Assembly (NCBI RefSeq): GCF_040564635.1
Contig: NZ_CP159837.1
Coordinates: 2,839,001-2,903,000, forward strand
Length of the DNA: 64,000 bases
From: Planktothricoides raciborskii GIHE-MW2
GTDB lineage: Bacteria > Cyanobacteriota > Cyanobacteriia > Cyanobacteriales > Laspinemataceae
Direction: 5' to 3'
In this document: positions 1 through 8,804 of the stretch, piece after piece
Layout: every line of letters begins with the position of its first letter
Numbering within the stretch: position 1 is the stretch's first letter
Program-made: the position numbers and the translations under genes
Notes under the pieces: model-generated
Seen by the model: the letters and a program-made list of their open reading frames with translations, nothing else
What the model was told of the DNA's origin: nothing
Databases searched by the model: none

Positions 1-647
<647 letters not shown>

Positions 648-670
648 GTTGCTCCTCTGAGCTTGAGATA

Positions 671-726
671 AACAGGGCAATTAGCTGGATCCGTTAGAGA
701 GATCGTGGCTAATTGCCCTGTTTTAT
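671..726 (+). terminator. Intrinsic terminator of petF
   Basis: Two 15-base arms (AACAGGGCAATTAGC and its complement) are separated by about 22 bases and followed by TTTATT. The hairpin starts 24 bases after the petF stop, as expected for a Rho-independent terminator of a short, highly expressed transcript. Confidence 0.85.
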
Positions 727-805
727 TGGTTAGTCCATGAACCTTGAAGCCGATCGCTTTCTCAATCCAGATCAAGCAGGCAATGGGTTTGATTATTTTT
801 GATGC

Positions 806-2575
806 TTATGGGTTGGATGATTGCGGATCCGGATCCTGCCAGAAGACGATTCCATCATTAATCGGTTGCAGTTCGCTACCGGGATAATAGAATTTGAGGA
901 TGCGATCGCTACTCCATCCCAGGTCGGCCAAGCGGTGAGAGCCGGTTTGACTCAGACCCACCCCATGTCCGAAGCCACCGCCGACAAAGACATAACCTTT
1001 TAAAGTTTTATCGGCTCCATAAATAGGCTCTAGATAAAATAAGGTACTCAGAGGGGCATAAAAAGCTTGTAAGATTTCATCTTTTCGCAACAGCAGGTGG
1101 CCCATGTCAGTGGTGACTTTGAGCGCGATCGCCCGACCCGCAGGACTGCGTTCGACCACTTCGAGAAGCTGAATAGTTTTGAAATTGACGAAAGGATGTT
1201 TCTGCCGCTCTAGATATTTCCGCAAGTCTTGGTTTAGTTTGGCCATGAGACTGGTTTCCCGCCACCGAAACAAGCCATCCCAGTCTTCTTCGTTAAATCC
1301 TTTTTGCAAACTAATAAATTTGCGGAAGTTTTCCTCCGAGGATAAATTCATCTTAGATAAGTCCCAGATATTGCTCACGGAGTCTATCACCGCTTGCAAG
1401 TAGGGGCGATCGGATCCATCCCACATATCACTAAAGGGTGCAGTGATGCCCCCAGTGGTGGAAGAGTAGAGGGCATCGACTAATTCGTTGTTGTAGGTGA
1501 GGACTTTGCCTGCGGTGGCAGCGATCGCCTGATCTGCGGGTTCCCAGCTTTCCCCAATGCCTTTGTAAACTTGGCATTGAGTATCGGCACAAATTTGATA
1601 ATCATCCACGGCAAATCGCCGTAAGTTTCGCAATACATAAGTCCGGGCAATGATCGCTTGGGCTTCCAAGGCCGCATTAGGGGCATCAGCCCCGACTTCA
1701 TGGGGGACGACTCCCCGTAAGTAAGTTTCCAAGGCCACCTGGTTGACTAAGGTAAAGTTGCCGTGGGCATTGGGCTGGATGCGAAGTTTTCCGGGATAAA
1801 GTCGTCGATCTCGGTCGTTTTTACTTCGAGAAACTTGGATTAATCCTTTCCCAGCGGTAATTTCCAGTTCCCGTCGATGATAGCTATAGCCATTTAGCTG
1901 CCAAGTGACGGTGAGTTGTTGATTTTGGAGTCCCGTGTCTAGAAATGCGGTTTTGGCGATTTCTGCGGGTAAACTGACCAAGAGGAGGCGCCGCAGTAGG
2001 GGGGTTTGGTAAACCTCTCGTTTCGCCCAGACTTGCCAGGAACCCGGTTGGGCGATTTCTACTTGCAGTCCTTTTTGGCGTAACTTGTTGGCTTTGGCTT
2101 CCGCGTTTTCAAAGCTGCGGTGATTACTTAAAACTAGCCGTTCTTCTAAAATGGATTCGGTCAGGGGTTGTTGAGAGATTTTTAAGGTGACTTCGGGGGT
2201 TTGTACGGTTTGTGGGGTGCGATCGCCCGCGAGAAAGGTTAAGGTGAGGCGATCGCCTTCGGTGGCTTTGAGAATGATCTGATCGGTCGGTTGGCGACCA
2301 AACCGTTGCACTACTCCGACTTCTAGTTCGATATCCTGACTGGTTTGAGTCCATCCGAATTCCCCGGTAAAGCCCAGTAGACAAAATACGGCGATCGCGG
2401 AAGTCCCAAAACCCGTCAACCATTTGTTTAACCTGCGGTTTCTTTGTCTGGGCAGGGTCAAAAAGTGCTGCGAACCTCTAGGTTTTGATAATCGTACTCT
2501 GACAAACAGAAAAAGAAAAGACTGATTTTGATACCGATCTTGATATGGATCTTGATGATGACTGGATTTCTGCAT
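806..2575 (-). CDS. SpoIID/LytB domain protein
   Basis: A protein of up to 589 residues. A hydrophobic segment at about residues 53-72 (AIAVFCLLGFTGEFGW) is a signal anchor. A SPOR-like stretch follows near residues 150-180 (SFENAEAKANKLRQKGLQVE). The SpoIID/LytB domain then runs from about residue 260 to the end, with LETYLRGVVPHEVGADAPNA, EAQAIIARTYVL and GGGFGHGVGLSQTG. SpoIID proteins are lytic transglycosylases that cleave denuded glycan, and cyanobacteria carry several paralogues of undefined role. The true start may lie downstream of 2575, because the first 45 residues are Gln/Ser/Arg-rich and unlike a signal peptide n-region. It stands alone and is convergent with petF. Confidence 0.88.
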   Translation of the reverse strand: MQKSSHHQDPYQDRYQNQSFLFLFVRVRLSKPRGSQHFLTLPRQRNRRLNKWLTGFGTSAIAVFCLLGFTGEFGWTQTSQDIELEVGVVQRFGRQPTDQIILKATEGDRLTLTFLAGDRTPQTVQTPEVTLKISQQPLTESILEERLVLSNHRSFENAEAKANKLRQKGLQVEIAQPGSWQVWAKREVYQTPLLRRLLLVSLPAEIAKTAFLDTGLQNQQLTVTWQLNGYSYHRRELEITAGKGLIQVSRSKNDRDRRLYPGKLRIQPNAHGNFTLVNQVALETYLRGVVPHEVGADAPNAALEAQAIIARTYVLRNLRRFAVDDYQICADTQCQVYKGIGESWEPADQAIAATAGKVLTYNNELVDALYSSTTGGITAPFSDMWDGSDRPYLQAVIDSVSNIWDLSKMNLSSEENFRKFISLQKGFNEEDWDGLFRWRETSLMAKLNQDLRKYLERQKHPFVNFKTIQLLEVVERSPAGRAIALKVTTDMGHLLLRKDEILQAFYAPLSTLFYLEPIYGADKTLKGYVFVGGGFGHGVGLSQTGSHRLADLGWSSDRILKFYYPGSELQPINDGIVFWQDPDPQSSNP

Positions 2576-2872
2576 AAATGATTTTACCGACTCGCTATTA
2601 ATGCTTATTCTGCGATACTTGGGATAAATTTATCAACTATTCATTTTGCCCCTGCAATTATAGCCAATAATCCCCAGGCGGAATTTCTCGGTTAAATGAG
2701 GCAGATTGTCCGGCAATTTTTAATTTAATTAGTAATTTTTGATAATTTTAGTTAGATTATTTTGATTTTTTTTCACTTTAAAGCAGCCAATTGCCTCATT
2801 TTTCATGGTAATGGTATAGAAACGATGACTAAACTGCCCGATGAATGAGTGGCGATCGCTATTTTACGGTTG

Positions 2873-3014
2873 AATGCGATCGGGGTTATGGTTTTTCTGA
2901 CTGATGAGGATTATTGGGCTAGATTTGGGCTATATATTGTAGGGGTCAATGGCCATTGACCCCTACAGATTTTTGAGCGCTTTCTATCGCCACTATTGCC
3001 CCAATATTAGGGGC
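2873..3014. repeat. 142-bp dispersed repeat, copy 1
   Basis: This segment is nearly identical to 4821-4962 and has the same length and orientation. The right 83 bases recur at 3783-3865. It contains a perfect 30-bp palindrome (2938-2967, arms TGTAGGGGTCAATGG). It lies just downstream of the broken vapC gene. No coding capacity is apparent. Confidence 0.9.
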
Positions 3015-3044
3015 AGGTCGGTGGGCGATCGGTGGTTATTTTCT

Positions 3045-3433
3045 TTACCATTGTTCTATAGATAAACCATCTATATAAGTAAAATCACTGTCACAAGTTG
3101 CTAACGTCCAGTTATTTTCAATAGAGCGGCAATCCAAATATCATTTTCAGGGATAGGTTTTCCTTTTTGCTTCAATTTTAAGCGATTTTTAGCAGAAATT
3201 TATGCGGTTTTTCTTCCCATTGGTAAAACTTCACAAGCATCGATAAATTGAAAATAATTTGTTAAGTTTTGCAATTTTTTTCCTGAGTTTTCCGCCCCAA
3301 ATATCAACTCGCCAACCACAGTGACGGGTAAAATAACACTGGAGAACTGTAAAACCTGATTTACAATTTCTGGATTGCCGTTTAAATAGCGAATCACCAC
3401 AGATGTATCTAATGCGATTTTACCATTCATCAT
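3045..3433 (-). pseudogene. VapC-type PIN toxin, broken
   Basis: The frame opens with IALDTSVVIRYLNGN, a PIN-domain start carrying the first metal-binding Asp. It stops at an in-frame TAA at 3200-3202, after PMGRKTA. Reading through that stop gives NRLKLKQKGKPIPENDIWIA, the typical VapC second half with the conserved NDIWIAA acidic residue. A second lesion between about 3110 and 3125 changes frame, and the last part (WTLATCDSDFTYIDGL) ends at 3045. The reconstructed length of about 130 codons equals a normal VapC, so this is one gene with a stop and a frameshift. Its ATG overlaps the end of the antitoxin by 14 bases. The toxin is presumably inactive. Confidence 0.85.
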
Positions 3434-3674
3434 TATTAACCGTTCTCAATTCTTGATTAATAATATTTTCTATATCTTCAGCTTCTCCATCGCTGAGAAT
3501 GCCAGCAAATTGCAATAATGGATGTTCTGAACCGATCGCCCCCCTTTTTGAAGGGGGGGTTAGGGGGGGATTGCTTTCGATTACAAGATTGACTTCGCTT
3601 TTTTCTGGTAAATTCAGATTGTGCAAAGGACGCAATAACCCATTTTCATAAATTGCTGATAATTTCTGAATCAT
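3420..3674 (-). CDS. DUF104-like antitoxin with in-frame repeat
   Basis: An 84-residue protein starting MIQKLSAIYENGLLRPLHNL, the pattern of the AF2212/DUF104 antitoxin family (a small beta-rich N-terminus that pairs with VapC). The ATG at 3672-3674 fits the family start; the frame is open further upstream but that extension looks unlike the family. Residues around 36-52 (NPPLTPPSKRGA) come from a G/C-run palindromic repeat inserted in frame, which separates the N-terminal fold from the C-terminal toxin-binding tail (FAGILSDGEAEDIENII). It overlaps the broken vapC. The antitoxin may persist without an active toxin, and whether it still binds anything is unknown. Confidence 0.7.
   Translation of the reverse strand: MIQKLSAIYENGLLRPLHNLNLPEKSEVNLVIESNPPLTPPSKRGAIGSEHPLLQFAGILSDGEAEDIENIINQELRTVNNDEW
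3539..3571. repeat. C-run/G-run palindromic repeat inside antitoxin gene
   Basis: The element has the form C-run, TTTTTGAA, G-run, TTA, G-run. Relatives of the same type (CCCCCAACCCCCCTTTTTAAGGGGGG) lie at about 22598-22630 and in degraded form near 49330 and 49640. Here it sits inside an open reading frame and adds a Pro/Lys/Arg-rich stretch without breaking it. Confidence 0.75.
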
Positions 3675-3782
3675 AATCAGGGTAGGGATTGGATAAAATT
3701 GATTAATTATATTATAGTACACAATTTCTGTTTTGTAGGGGCGCCCGTGGTTAGTCTGACTGATTAAGATTTTTCGGCACAT

Positions 3783-3865
3783 TATATATTATAGGGGTCA
3801 ATGGCCATTGACCCCTACAGATTTTTGAGCGCTTTCTATCGCCACTATTGCCCCAATATTAGGGG
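3783..3865. repeat. 83-bp dispersed repeat, copy 2
   Basis: This matches the right-hand 83 bases of the 142-bp repeats at 2873-3014 and 4821-4962, in the same orientation and with the same 30-bp palindrome. It separates the vapBC remnant from the DUF2887 gene. Confidence 0.88.
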
Positions 3866-3926
3866 TAAATTTATGCGCGATCGCTACAAGATATGGCGCA
3901 AAAAAAGGCCGGAAATTTTCCCCTGT

Positions 3927-4778
3927 CTAATGGGCTTCTAACCAGGCTAGTAAATCATCCAGACTACTAAAATCTAGTAGCGCCTCACTTAAATCTTCCA
4001 ACACCGATAGCGGTAGGTTGCTTAGGCGCTGTGTTAGTTCGTCGGATAAATTACCGCAGCGACGGGATAATTGACGCAGAAGCAAATTCACTGCTTCCTG
4101 TTGCCGTCCTTCTTCGCGTCCTTCTTCTTTGGCTTCCCGATAAACTCGGGTTTCTTGTAATTGCATTCCCAGCATGGCTTCGACCTCCCGCCGAGTCAAA
4201 TTAGTAAATTTGTACAATAAGATAGTCGCGATAGTATCTATTATGGCGCGACTTGTTTTTTGTTCGGGGACTTCACGTTGTACGCGATCGAGTAAATACC
4301 GGGCTTCTTCGGGTGTTTGTTTTTCTTTTAAAATGGTCAACACCATTAAGGCGATGCCGATTGGTAATTGTCGAATTTCCCCCAATTCGTTCAGATAAAC
4401 CCGATGTACTTGATCGGAGTTTAGCAGTGCCCGGTAGGGATGAGTATCACTCTGTTCAATACTGCGTGATGGATAAATGATCACTGCTTGCCAGTCCGAA
4501 TAGCGCTCTCTCTGGCGGTAAAAATAGAGAAACGCTTCACCGAATAGACGTTCGTATAGGCGATCGTCTTTCTGAAATTGTACCTCGCAAAAATAGATGA
4601 TGCCCGGGGCTTCACTATCGGGAGGCAGAAATACCCCATCAATTTCAAATTTTGGTTCTTTGACCGCTACGGAGTCAAAGCGGTATGCACTGGCATTGCC
4701 TGGGGGATTTGCCAGTAAGTCGAATAACAGGGTCGGGGACTGTTGGAAAATTTTGTAAAAGATTGAGTCTCGCCGCAT
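3927..4778 (-). CDS. DUF2887/Rpn-type PD-(D/E)XK protein
   Basis: A 283-residue protein. The N-terminal part (MRRDSIFYKIFQQSPTLLFD, then FDSVAVKEPKFEIDGVFLPP and IYFCEVQFQKDDRLYERLF) is the DUF2887 pattern common in cyanobacteria. The Asp of EIDGVF and the E-V-Q of FCEVQFQK look like the PD-(D/E)XK nuclease core. The C-terminus (LLRQLSRRCGNL...LPLSVLEDLSEALLDF) is a DUF4351-like tail after a charged linker (EAKEEGREEGRQQE). Related Rpn/YhgA-like proteins are DNA endonucleases linked to recombination. The family is usually present in many copies. It is bracketed by repeats at 3783-3865 and 4821-4962. No biochemical role is assigned here. Confidence 0.85.
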   Translation of the reverse strand: MRRDSIFYKIFQQSPTLLFDLLANPPGNASAYRFDSVAVKEPKFEIDGVFLPPDSEAPGIIYFCEVQFQKDDRLYERLFGEAFLYFYRQRERYSDWQAVIIYPSRSIEQSDTHPYRALLNSDQVHRVYLNELGEIRQLPIGIALMVLTILKEKQTPEEARYLLDRVQREVPEQKTSRAIIDTIATILLYKFTNLTRREVEAMLGMQLQETRVYREAKEEGREEGRQQEAVNLLLRQLSRRCGNLSDELTQRLSNLPLSVLEDLSEALLDFSSLDDLLAWLEAH

Positions 4779-4820
4779 GGAGTATTTTTCGCGGATGTAT
4801 CGAGAATTATTCTACTGTTT

Positions 4821-4962
4821 AATGCGATCGGGGTTATTGTTTTTCTGACTGATGAGGATTATTGGGCTAGATTTGGGCTATATATTGTAGGGGTCAATGG
4901 CCATTGACCCCTACAGATTTTTGAGCGCTTTCTATCGCCACTATTGCCCCAATATTAGGGGC
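4821..4962. repeat. 142-bp dispersed repeat, copy 3
   Basis: The same length and orientation as 2873-3014, with only scattered substitutions. It contains the TGTAGGGGTCAATGG palindrome. It lies immediately upstream (5') of the DUF2887 gene. Confidence 0.9.
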
Positions 4963-5049
4963 GGTTGGGCGATCTGATGAATAGGAATGAAAGGGCGATT
5001 GCTCATCTCCATCCACGAGTAGCCAATTAAAAAATTTATAGTTAATAAT

Positions 5050-6036
5050 TTATGTAGTTTTTTGTTTTGTGTAAATTATAATTCCTTGACCTGGAAGAAG
5101 GGCTGCTTGAATTTTCCAAACTTTTGTATTTCTATCATTGATCATGTTTTGAAATTTTTCTATATCTGGATGAATTGCAAATGCCTCAATAATTAAATCT
5201 TCTGGATGATGAGTAATGTGCACCTCTAAATTTTTTGTGTTTTGAAGACAAATAATCGGAAAACTATCTTTGCTATGTGCAGTTGTTTCTGTTGCAAAAT
5301 AACAATATAACTTACCTTTATCTGGAATTTCAATAGTTTTATTAAAGATAATCATATCTGGGCTATTATTGTCTATAATAATTTCATTTTTTAAGTCCTC
5401 AAATTTTTCATGTTTTTCTACTTTGCCCGTGTTATTTATCACTTTATAACCTATATCTTTTATTTCTGCTGTTTCTAATTCTTTCTCTAAAAAAAATCTA
5501 AATTCATATTTTGTAGTCTTATCTTTTAAATTACAAACATTATAGCTAAATTTTGTCTCTACAACAAGAAAATTTTTATCTTGTCCAAACCACTCAAATC
5601 TTTGGAAAACTTGATAATCTGTTCTCAGATAATCTTGGTTAATAATATATTTCTTTACCTGTTCAAAAATATCAGCATCTCTAATATCATTGAATAATGA
5701 ATCATCAGACATTCTCTTTGTTATATCTGTGAAATTTTCTTGATTTTTTGTCTCAAGTTTTTCCAGCGCACTAAGCAAATCTTCTCTTTTCTGTGATTGG
5801 GTAAAAACTTCTAATGTTAATGTTAAAATGCCCGCACTAAAAAAACTAGATGCCAAATTAATAATAACCGAACTTTTAACACTTTCTTTTGGAAAATATT
5901 TAGAAAACCACGCCGGTGTAGAACTACAAATAAATCCTAGTAAAAAGAAGACTCCAGAAGCAATTAATACTCCTTTACCTAATCATCCTAAAGTACCAAG
6001 GTATGACTCTGAGTCGTTTTTTCTAATGTTAGCCAT
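5050..6036 (-). pseudogene. Membrane protein gene with in-frame TGA
   Basis: I do not recognise the family. From an ATG at 6034-6036 the frame reads MANIRKNDSESYLGTLG, meets TGA at 5983-5985, then continues open to 5050 (328 codons in all). After the stop come two hydrophobic segments (VLIASGVFFLLGFIC and VIINLASSFFSAGILTLTL), a coiled-coil-like stretch (QKREDLLSALEKLETKNQ) and a soluble region of about 220 residues. Two N-terminal membrane helices and a cytosolic domain are therefore predicted. The TGA most simply replaces a Trp codon. Translation from a TTG at 5854-5856 would still give 268 residues but lose the first helix. The gene is AT-rich compared with its neighbours, which suggests transfer. 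Confidence 0.6.
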
Positions 6037-6265
6037 TTTATTAATCTATTTTTTTATTTCCCAATATTCTAACACTCATTAGACACCCAAACATAGCCAT
6101 TTAATCTTAAATAATGATTAAGAAAATTCTCTGGTGGGGCGCCACTAACCTTGAGCCGGATTCCCCGTTCGATCGCCATGTTGACCGATCGCCGATCATC
6201 AGTCATCAGAAGCGATCGGGGGCGATCGCCCTGTTGCGGATATGTGGCGCCTAGAGTGGGCGACA

Positions 6266-6333
6266 AGAAACCCCGGGTTTCTATAACAATTTTTGCCACA
6301 AAAGCGAAGACTCTGCCCAGAAACCCGGTTTCT
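6266..6333. repeat. Paired AGAAACC-palindrome element
   Basis: Two 15-bp palindromes of the AGAAACC-S-GGTTTCT type bracket a 36-base centre containing GCCACAAAAGCGAAGA. A closely similar element lies at 7601-7664 in the same orientation, so the two bracket the HepT/MntA and Phd region. Confidence 0.75.
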
Positions 6334-6340
6334 CAACAAC

Positions 6341-6377
6341 GGCGATCGCCTATCATAGACCATCATAAGTCGTCAGA
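6341..6377. repeat. 37-bp direct repeat, copy 1
   Basis: It begins GGCGATCGCCTATCATAGA and ends CATAAGTCGTCAGA. It matches 7116-7152 at 35 of 37 positions in the same orientation. The two copies flank the hepT-mntA pair. Confidence 0.85.
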
Positions 6378-6392
6378 AGCGATCGGGGGCGA

Positions 6393-6743
6393 TCAAAGGT
6401 CATCCGTATAGTCAGTAGGAAGCAGAGGGGTAATATAGTCCAAGACTTCGGGAATATTGGTCTGGATAACTGCCCAAACGAGGTCAATGCTGACTTCATC
6501 ATAATCATGGACAAGGCGATCGCGCATTCCCGCTATTTTTCGCCATTGGATTTGTGGGTGGTCGTTGCGAAATTCTGGGGAAAGTCTTTTAACCACTTCT
6601 CCAATAATGGTGATTTCGTAGAGTACCGCGAGTTGGGTGCGTTCGTCAGCATAAAATTCTGCTTCGGTCATAGTTTGAGTTAACCGAATAATCGTTTGGC
6701 AGAATTTAGCGATATCAAGCAGATAGGATTGGTCTTGATTCAT
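6393..6743 (-). CDS. hepT: HepT-like RNase toxin (DUF86)
   Basis: A 116-residue all-helical protein of the HepT/DUF86 family, the toxin of HepT-MntA toxin-antitoxin pairs. The catalytic motif R-x4-H-x-Y is present as RDRLVHDY at about residues 73-80 and appears intact. Its N-terminus (MNQDQSYLLDIAKFCQTIIR) is typical. It overlaps the upstream nucleotidyltransferase gene mntA by 29 bases, so the two are translated from one message. HepT cleaves RNA, and MntA silences it by adding AMP to the tyrosine of this motif. The pair is flanked by 37-bp direct repeats and lies among broken toxin genes, yet itself looks complete. Confidence 0.88.
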   Translation of the reverse strand: MNQDQSYLLDIAKFCQTIIRLTQTMTEAEFYADERTQLAVLYEITIIGEVVKRLSPEFRNDHPQIQWRKIAGMRDRLVHDYDEVSIDLVWAVIQTNIPEVLDYITPLLPTDYTDDL

Positions 6744-7086
6744 AAATAATCTGGGCTGTGCTGAAAATATTTTGACGACGAATCCAATTATGGCTATTCA
6801 GAATCGATCGCTTTTCAATCAAATCTACGTTGCGTCCGGTGAGGTCTTCCAGTTGGTATTGAATCCCCACTAAATCCATCAGGCTGAGTTTTCTCTTCGG
6901 GTCAAAAACTACTAGAAAATCCAGATCGCTGTCTGGGTTAAAGTCGTCCCGCAATACCGATCCAAAAATGGCGAGTTCTTGGATTTGGTTTTCTCGACAA
7001 AATTGATTAATTTGTTCTAAGGAAAGGTTGAGGCGTTGCTGAATCATCGATGATTCTATCTGGGGTGGCTGTGGTTTTAAAGTCAT
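6715..7086 (-). CDS. mntA: MntA-like nucleotidyltransferase antitoxin
   Basis: A 123-residue minimal nucleotidyltransferase from the ATG at 7084-7086 (MTLKPQPPQIE). The active-site pattern GS-x10-D-x-D is seen in FGSVLRDDFNPDSDLDFLVV, and a third acidic residue lies in RNVDLIEK. It is the antitoxin partner of HepT and AMPylates the toxin tyrosine. The frame extends 15 codons further upstream, but that part reads through the 37-bp repeat, so the later start is preferred. It is first in the two-gene unit. Confidence 0.87.
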   Translation of the reverse strand: MTLKPQPPQIESSMIQQRLNLSLEQINQFCRENQIQELAIFGSVLRDDFNPDSDLDFLVVFDPKRKLSLMDLVGIQYQLEDLTGRNVDLIEKRSILNSHNWIRRQNIFSTAQIIYESRPILSA

Positions 7087-7115
7087 ACACTCAATGCTGG
7101 GTGGCAAAATTGCGC

Positions 7116-7152
7116 GGCGATCGCCTATCATAGATCATCATAAGTCATCAGA
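7116..7152. repeat. 37-bp direct repeat, copy 2
   Basis: It matches 6341-6377 with two substitutions. The stop codon that ends the truncated vapC (7138-7140) lies inside this repeat, so the toxin gene breaks at or beside it. Confidence 0.85.
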
Positions 7153-7257
7153 GGAAATGAGCGGCGATCTCATCATTAACTGTCTAGCTGTGGTACTGAG
7201 TTTGGGATCGCCTCGAAAAAACCAAATAAAGGTATGCGTATCCACGATTAGTTTCAT
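7138..7257 (-). pseudogene. VapC-type PIN toxin, N-terminal fragment
   Basis: The ATG at 7255-7257 overlaps the stop of the Phd antitoxin (ATGA). It opens MKLIVDTHTFIWFFRGDPKL, the normal start of a VapC PIN domain with the first metal ligand Asp. After STTARQLM the family similarity stops, and the frame ends 11 codons later inside the 37-bp repeat. Only 39 of about 130 residues remain. The missing part is not visible elsewhere in the window. It is the former partner of the Phd/YefM antitoxin and cannot be active. Confidence 0.85.
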
Positions 7258-7496
7258 TCCATGTATTCCTTAAATTCTTCTGTTAACGGTGCATCAAAGT
7301 CATCCGCTACCCAAATAACATCTTTCATACTGCCAAATTGTCGGCGGGGTTTTTCTGGTAGCGATGTGTCTCGGACTGCCACCAATTTAGCAATTGCCTG
7401 ATCGCCTTGGGTAATGATTACTTCTTCACCTTTCATGGCAATTGCAAGTAACTGTTGTAGCTGAGTATTCGCTTCAGTAATATCTACTTGTGACAT
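7254..7496 (-). CDS. Phd/YefM-type antitoxin
   Basis: An 80-residue antitoxin. The N-terminal Phd/YefM DNA-binding fold is seen in MSQVDITEANTQLQQLLAIA, GEEVIITQGDQAIAKLV, and the C-terminal toxin-binding tail is WVADDFDAPLTEEFKEYME. Such antitoxins repress their own promoter and neutralise a PIN toxin. Here the downstream toxin gene is cut to 39 codons, leaving an orphan antitoxin. Translational coupling (ATGA overlap) to the toxin remnant is preserved. Confidence 0.88.
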   Translation of the reverse strand: MSQVDITEANTQLQQLLAIAMKGEEVIITQGDQAIAKLVAVRDTSLPEKPRRQFGSMKDVIWVADDFDAPLTEEFKEYME

Positions 7497-7600
7497 AACT
7501 TTTCCTCGAATTTTTCTAAAATAACGATCGCCCCTGTTGTTTGTCTAACTGATGATCATTCTTTGTTTTACTATATATTATAGGGGTCAATACCGTCAAT

Positions 7601-7664
7601 AAACCGGGTTTCTATAACAACTTTTGTCACAAAAGCGAAGATTATACTAAGAAACCCGGTTTCT
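7601..7664. repeat. Paired AGAAACC-palindrome element
   Basis: The second copy of the element at 6266-6333, with two 15-bp palindromes around a GTCACAAAAGCGAAGA centre. Just upstream (7570-7590) is a truncated piece of the TATAGGGGTCAAT repeat seen at 3783-3865. Confidence 0.75.
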
Positions 7665-7706
7665 GAACAGGCGATCGCCTTAATTTAAAGATTTGGGCAA
7701 AATATT

Positions 7707-7943
7707 TTAATCAAGGGATTGGTCATAGTCTAGATTTACACTGGACTCGCGATCCGTTCGATACTCTAATTGTTGCCCATAGTAAATAACAATATTCTGC
7801 TCACAAAATATCAAACAATTTTGGCGAATTATGCTGACGGGCAATGGGAATGAATAATGAATAATTTGGGGGCGGATAGTTTTTCGCTGCCGAATAAATA
7901 CCGGCGATCGCCGCCCAATCTGTCCCCAATGCTTAGAAGTCAC
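7707..7943 (-). CDS. Hypothetical short ORF
   Basis: A 78-residue frame with no recognised family and no clear ribosome binding site. It contains a hydrophobic-aromatic stretch (IIRQNCLIFCEQNIVIYYG). It may be a gene remnant, since the surrounding 600 bases are otherwise repeats. It is listed only because nothing else explains the segment. Confidence 0.25.
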   Translation of the reverse strand: MTSKHWGQIGRRSPVFIRQRKTIRPQIIHYSFPLPVSIIRQNCLIFCEQNIVIYYGQQLEYRTDRESSVNLDYDQSLD

Positions 7944-8133
7944 CCATAATGGGATATGATTAAATAGCAGTAGTCAAAAAAATCGCTCGATCCGGTATTT
8001 TCTATAATACTATGGTAACATAGAATTCCTAGCGGCATTTTATTGGCTTTGAGATTAGAAAAGATTACTGCAAAATCGCTGCCAATAAAATTGATAGTTT
8101 TCTGACTAAACACGAACTAATAGAGGTAAACAA

Positions 8134-8571
8134 ATGAAATTTTTTACTAAGATCATCGAAATTGAAACCGATGCCGACATTAGCATTTATAATCTCACCC
8201 CACAAGTTCAAGCATATCTCACAGCAACGGGGGTTAAAAATGGTCAAGCTTTAGTCTTTTCCCGACATACCACCACCGCTTTAGCTATTAATGAGGATGA
8301 GGTGCGATTATTAGAAGATATTAAAGTGCATCTGGAAAAACTTGCCCCCAAAAATGCCAAATATCTCCATAACGATTTGCATTTGCGGGATGTGCCCCCC
8401 GATGAACCGATTAATGCTCATTCTCATTTAATGGCTATGATGCTGAGTACCAGTGAGGTAATTCCTGTTGTTGAGGGAAAACTCGCACTGGGTACTTGGC
8501 AGTCGGTGTTATTTTTGGATTTAGATGGGCCGAGAAAACGGACGGTTTTGCTGCAAATTTGCGGCGAGTAA
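8134..8571 (+). CDS. yjbQ: YjbQ family protein (UPF0047)
   Basis: A 145-residue protein of the YjbQ/UPF0047 family. Conserved features are VFSRHTTTALAINEDE, the HNDLHLRD region, the metal-site motif NAHSHLMAMML, and GTWQSVLFLDLDGPRKRTV at the end. Family members form a trimer with a conserved His/Asp site, and some show weak thiamine-phosphate synthase activity; the physiological role is unsettled. The ATG follows AGAGG with good spacing. It lies at the edge of the accessory island and looks like a core gene. Confidence 0.9.
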   Translation: MKFFTKIIEIETDADISIYNLTPQVQAYLTATGVKNGQALVFSRHTTTALAINEDEVRLLEDIKVHLEKLAPKNAKYLHNDLHLRDVPPDEPINAHSHLMAMMLSTSEVIPVVEGKLALGTWQSVLFLDLDGPRKRTVLLQICGE

Positions 8572-8804
8572 TTATGAAGTTTTGTTAAGAAGTATTGATG
8601 ATTCTTGATTATTGCTAATTTGTGTAAACCATCAAACACCAAAATTTGAGTTTTAGAACGGTTTTTTTTGAATGCCGGTGAGGATTTCAGGATTTTTGTC
8701 TGACTGTAAAGTTTCTTAAGATTTTGTTTACAAATTGGCAAATTTGCCAACCGTAGGGTAGTCTATTTTTTACTGATAATTCGGTTAAATGGTATAATTA
8801 CTCA

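Noticed and set aside
5983-5985. Selenocysteine or programmed recoding at TGA
   Set aside because: No SECIS-like hairpin follows, and the simplest explanation is a TGG to TGA change.
6069-6299. 76-codon minus-strand frame (GIRLKVSGAPPENFLNHYLR)
   Set aside because: Half of it is HIP1 and AGAAACC repeat sequence. The end might be a remnant of a toxin-like gene but similarity is too weak to name.
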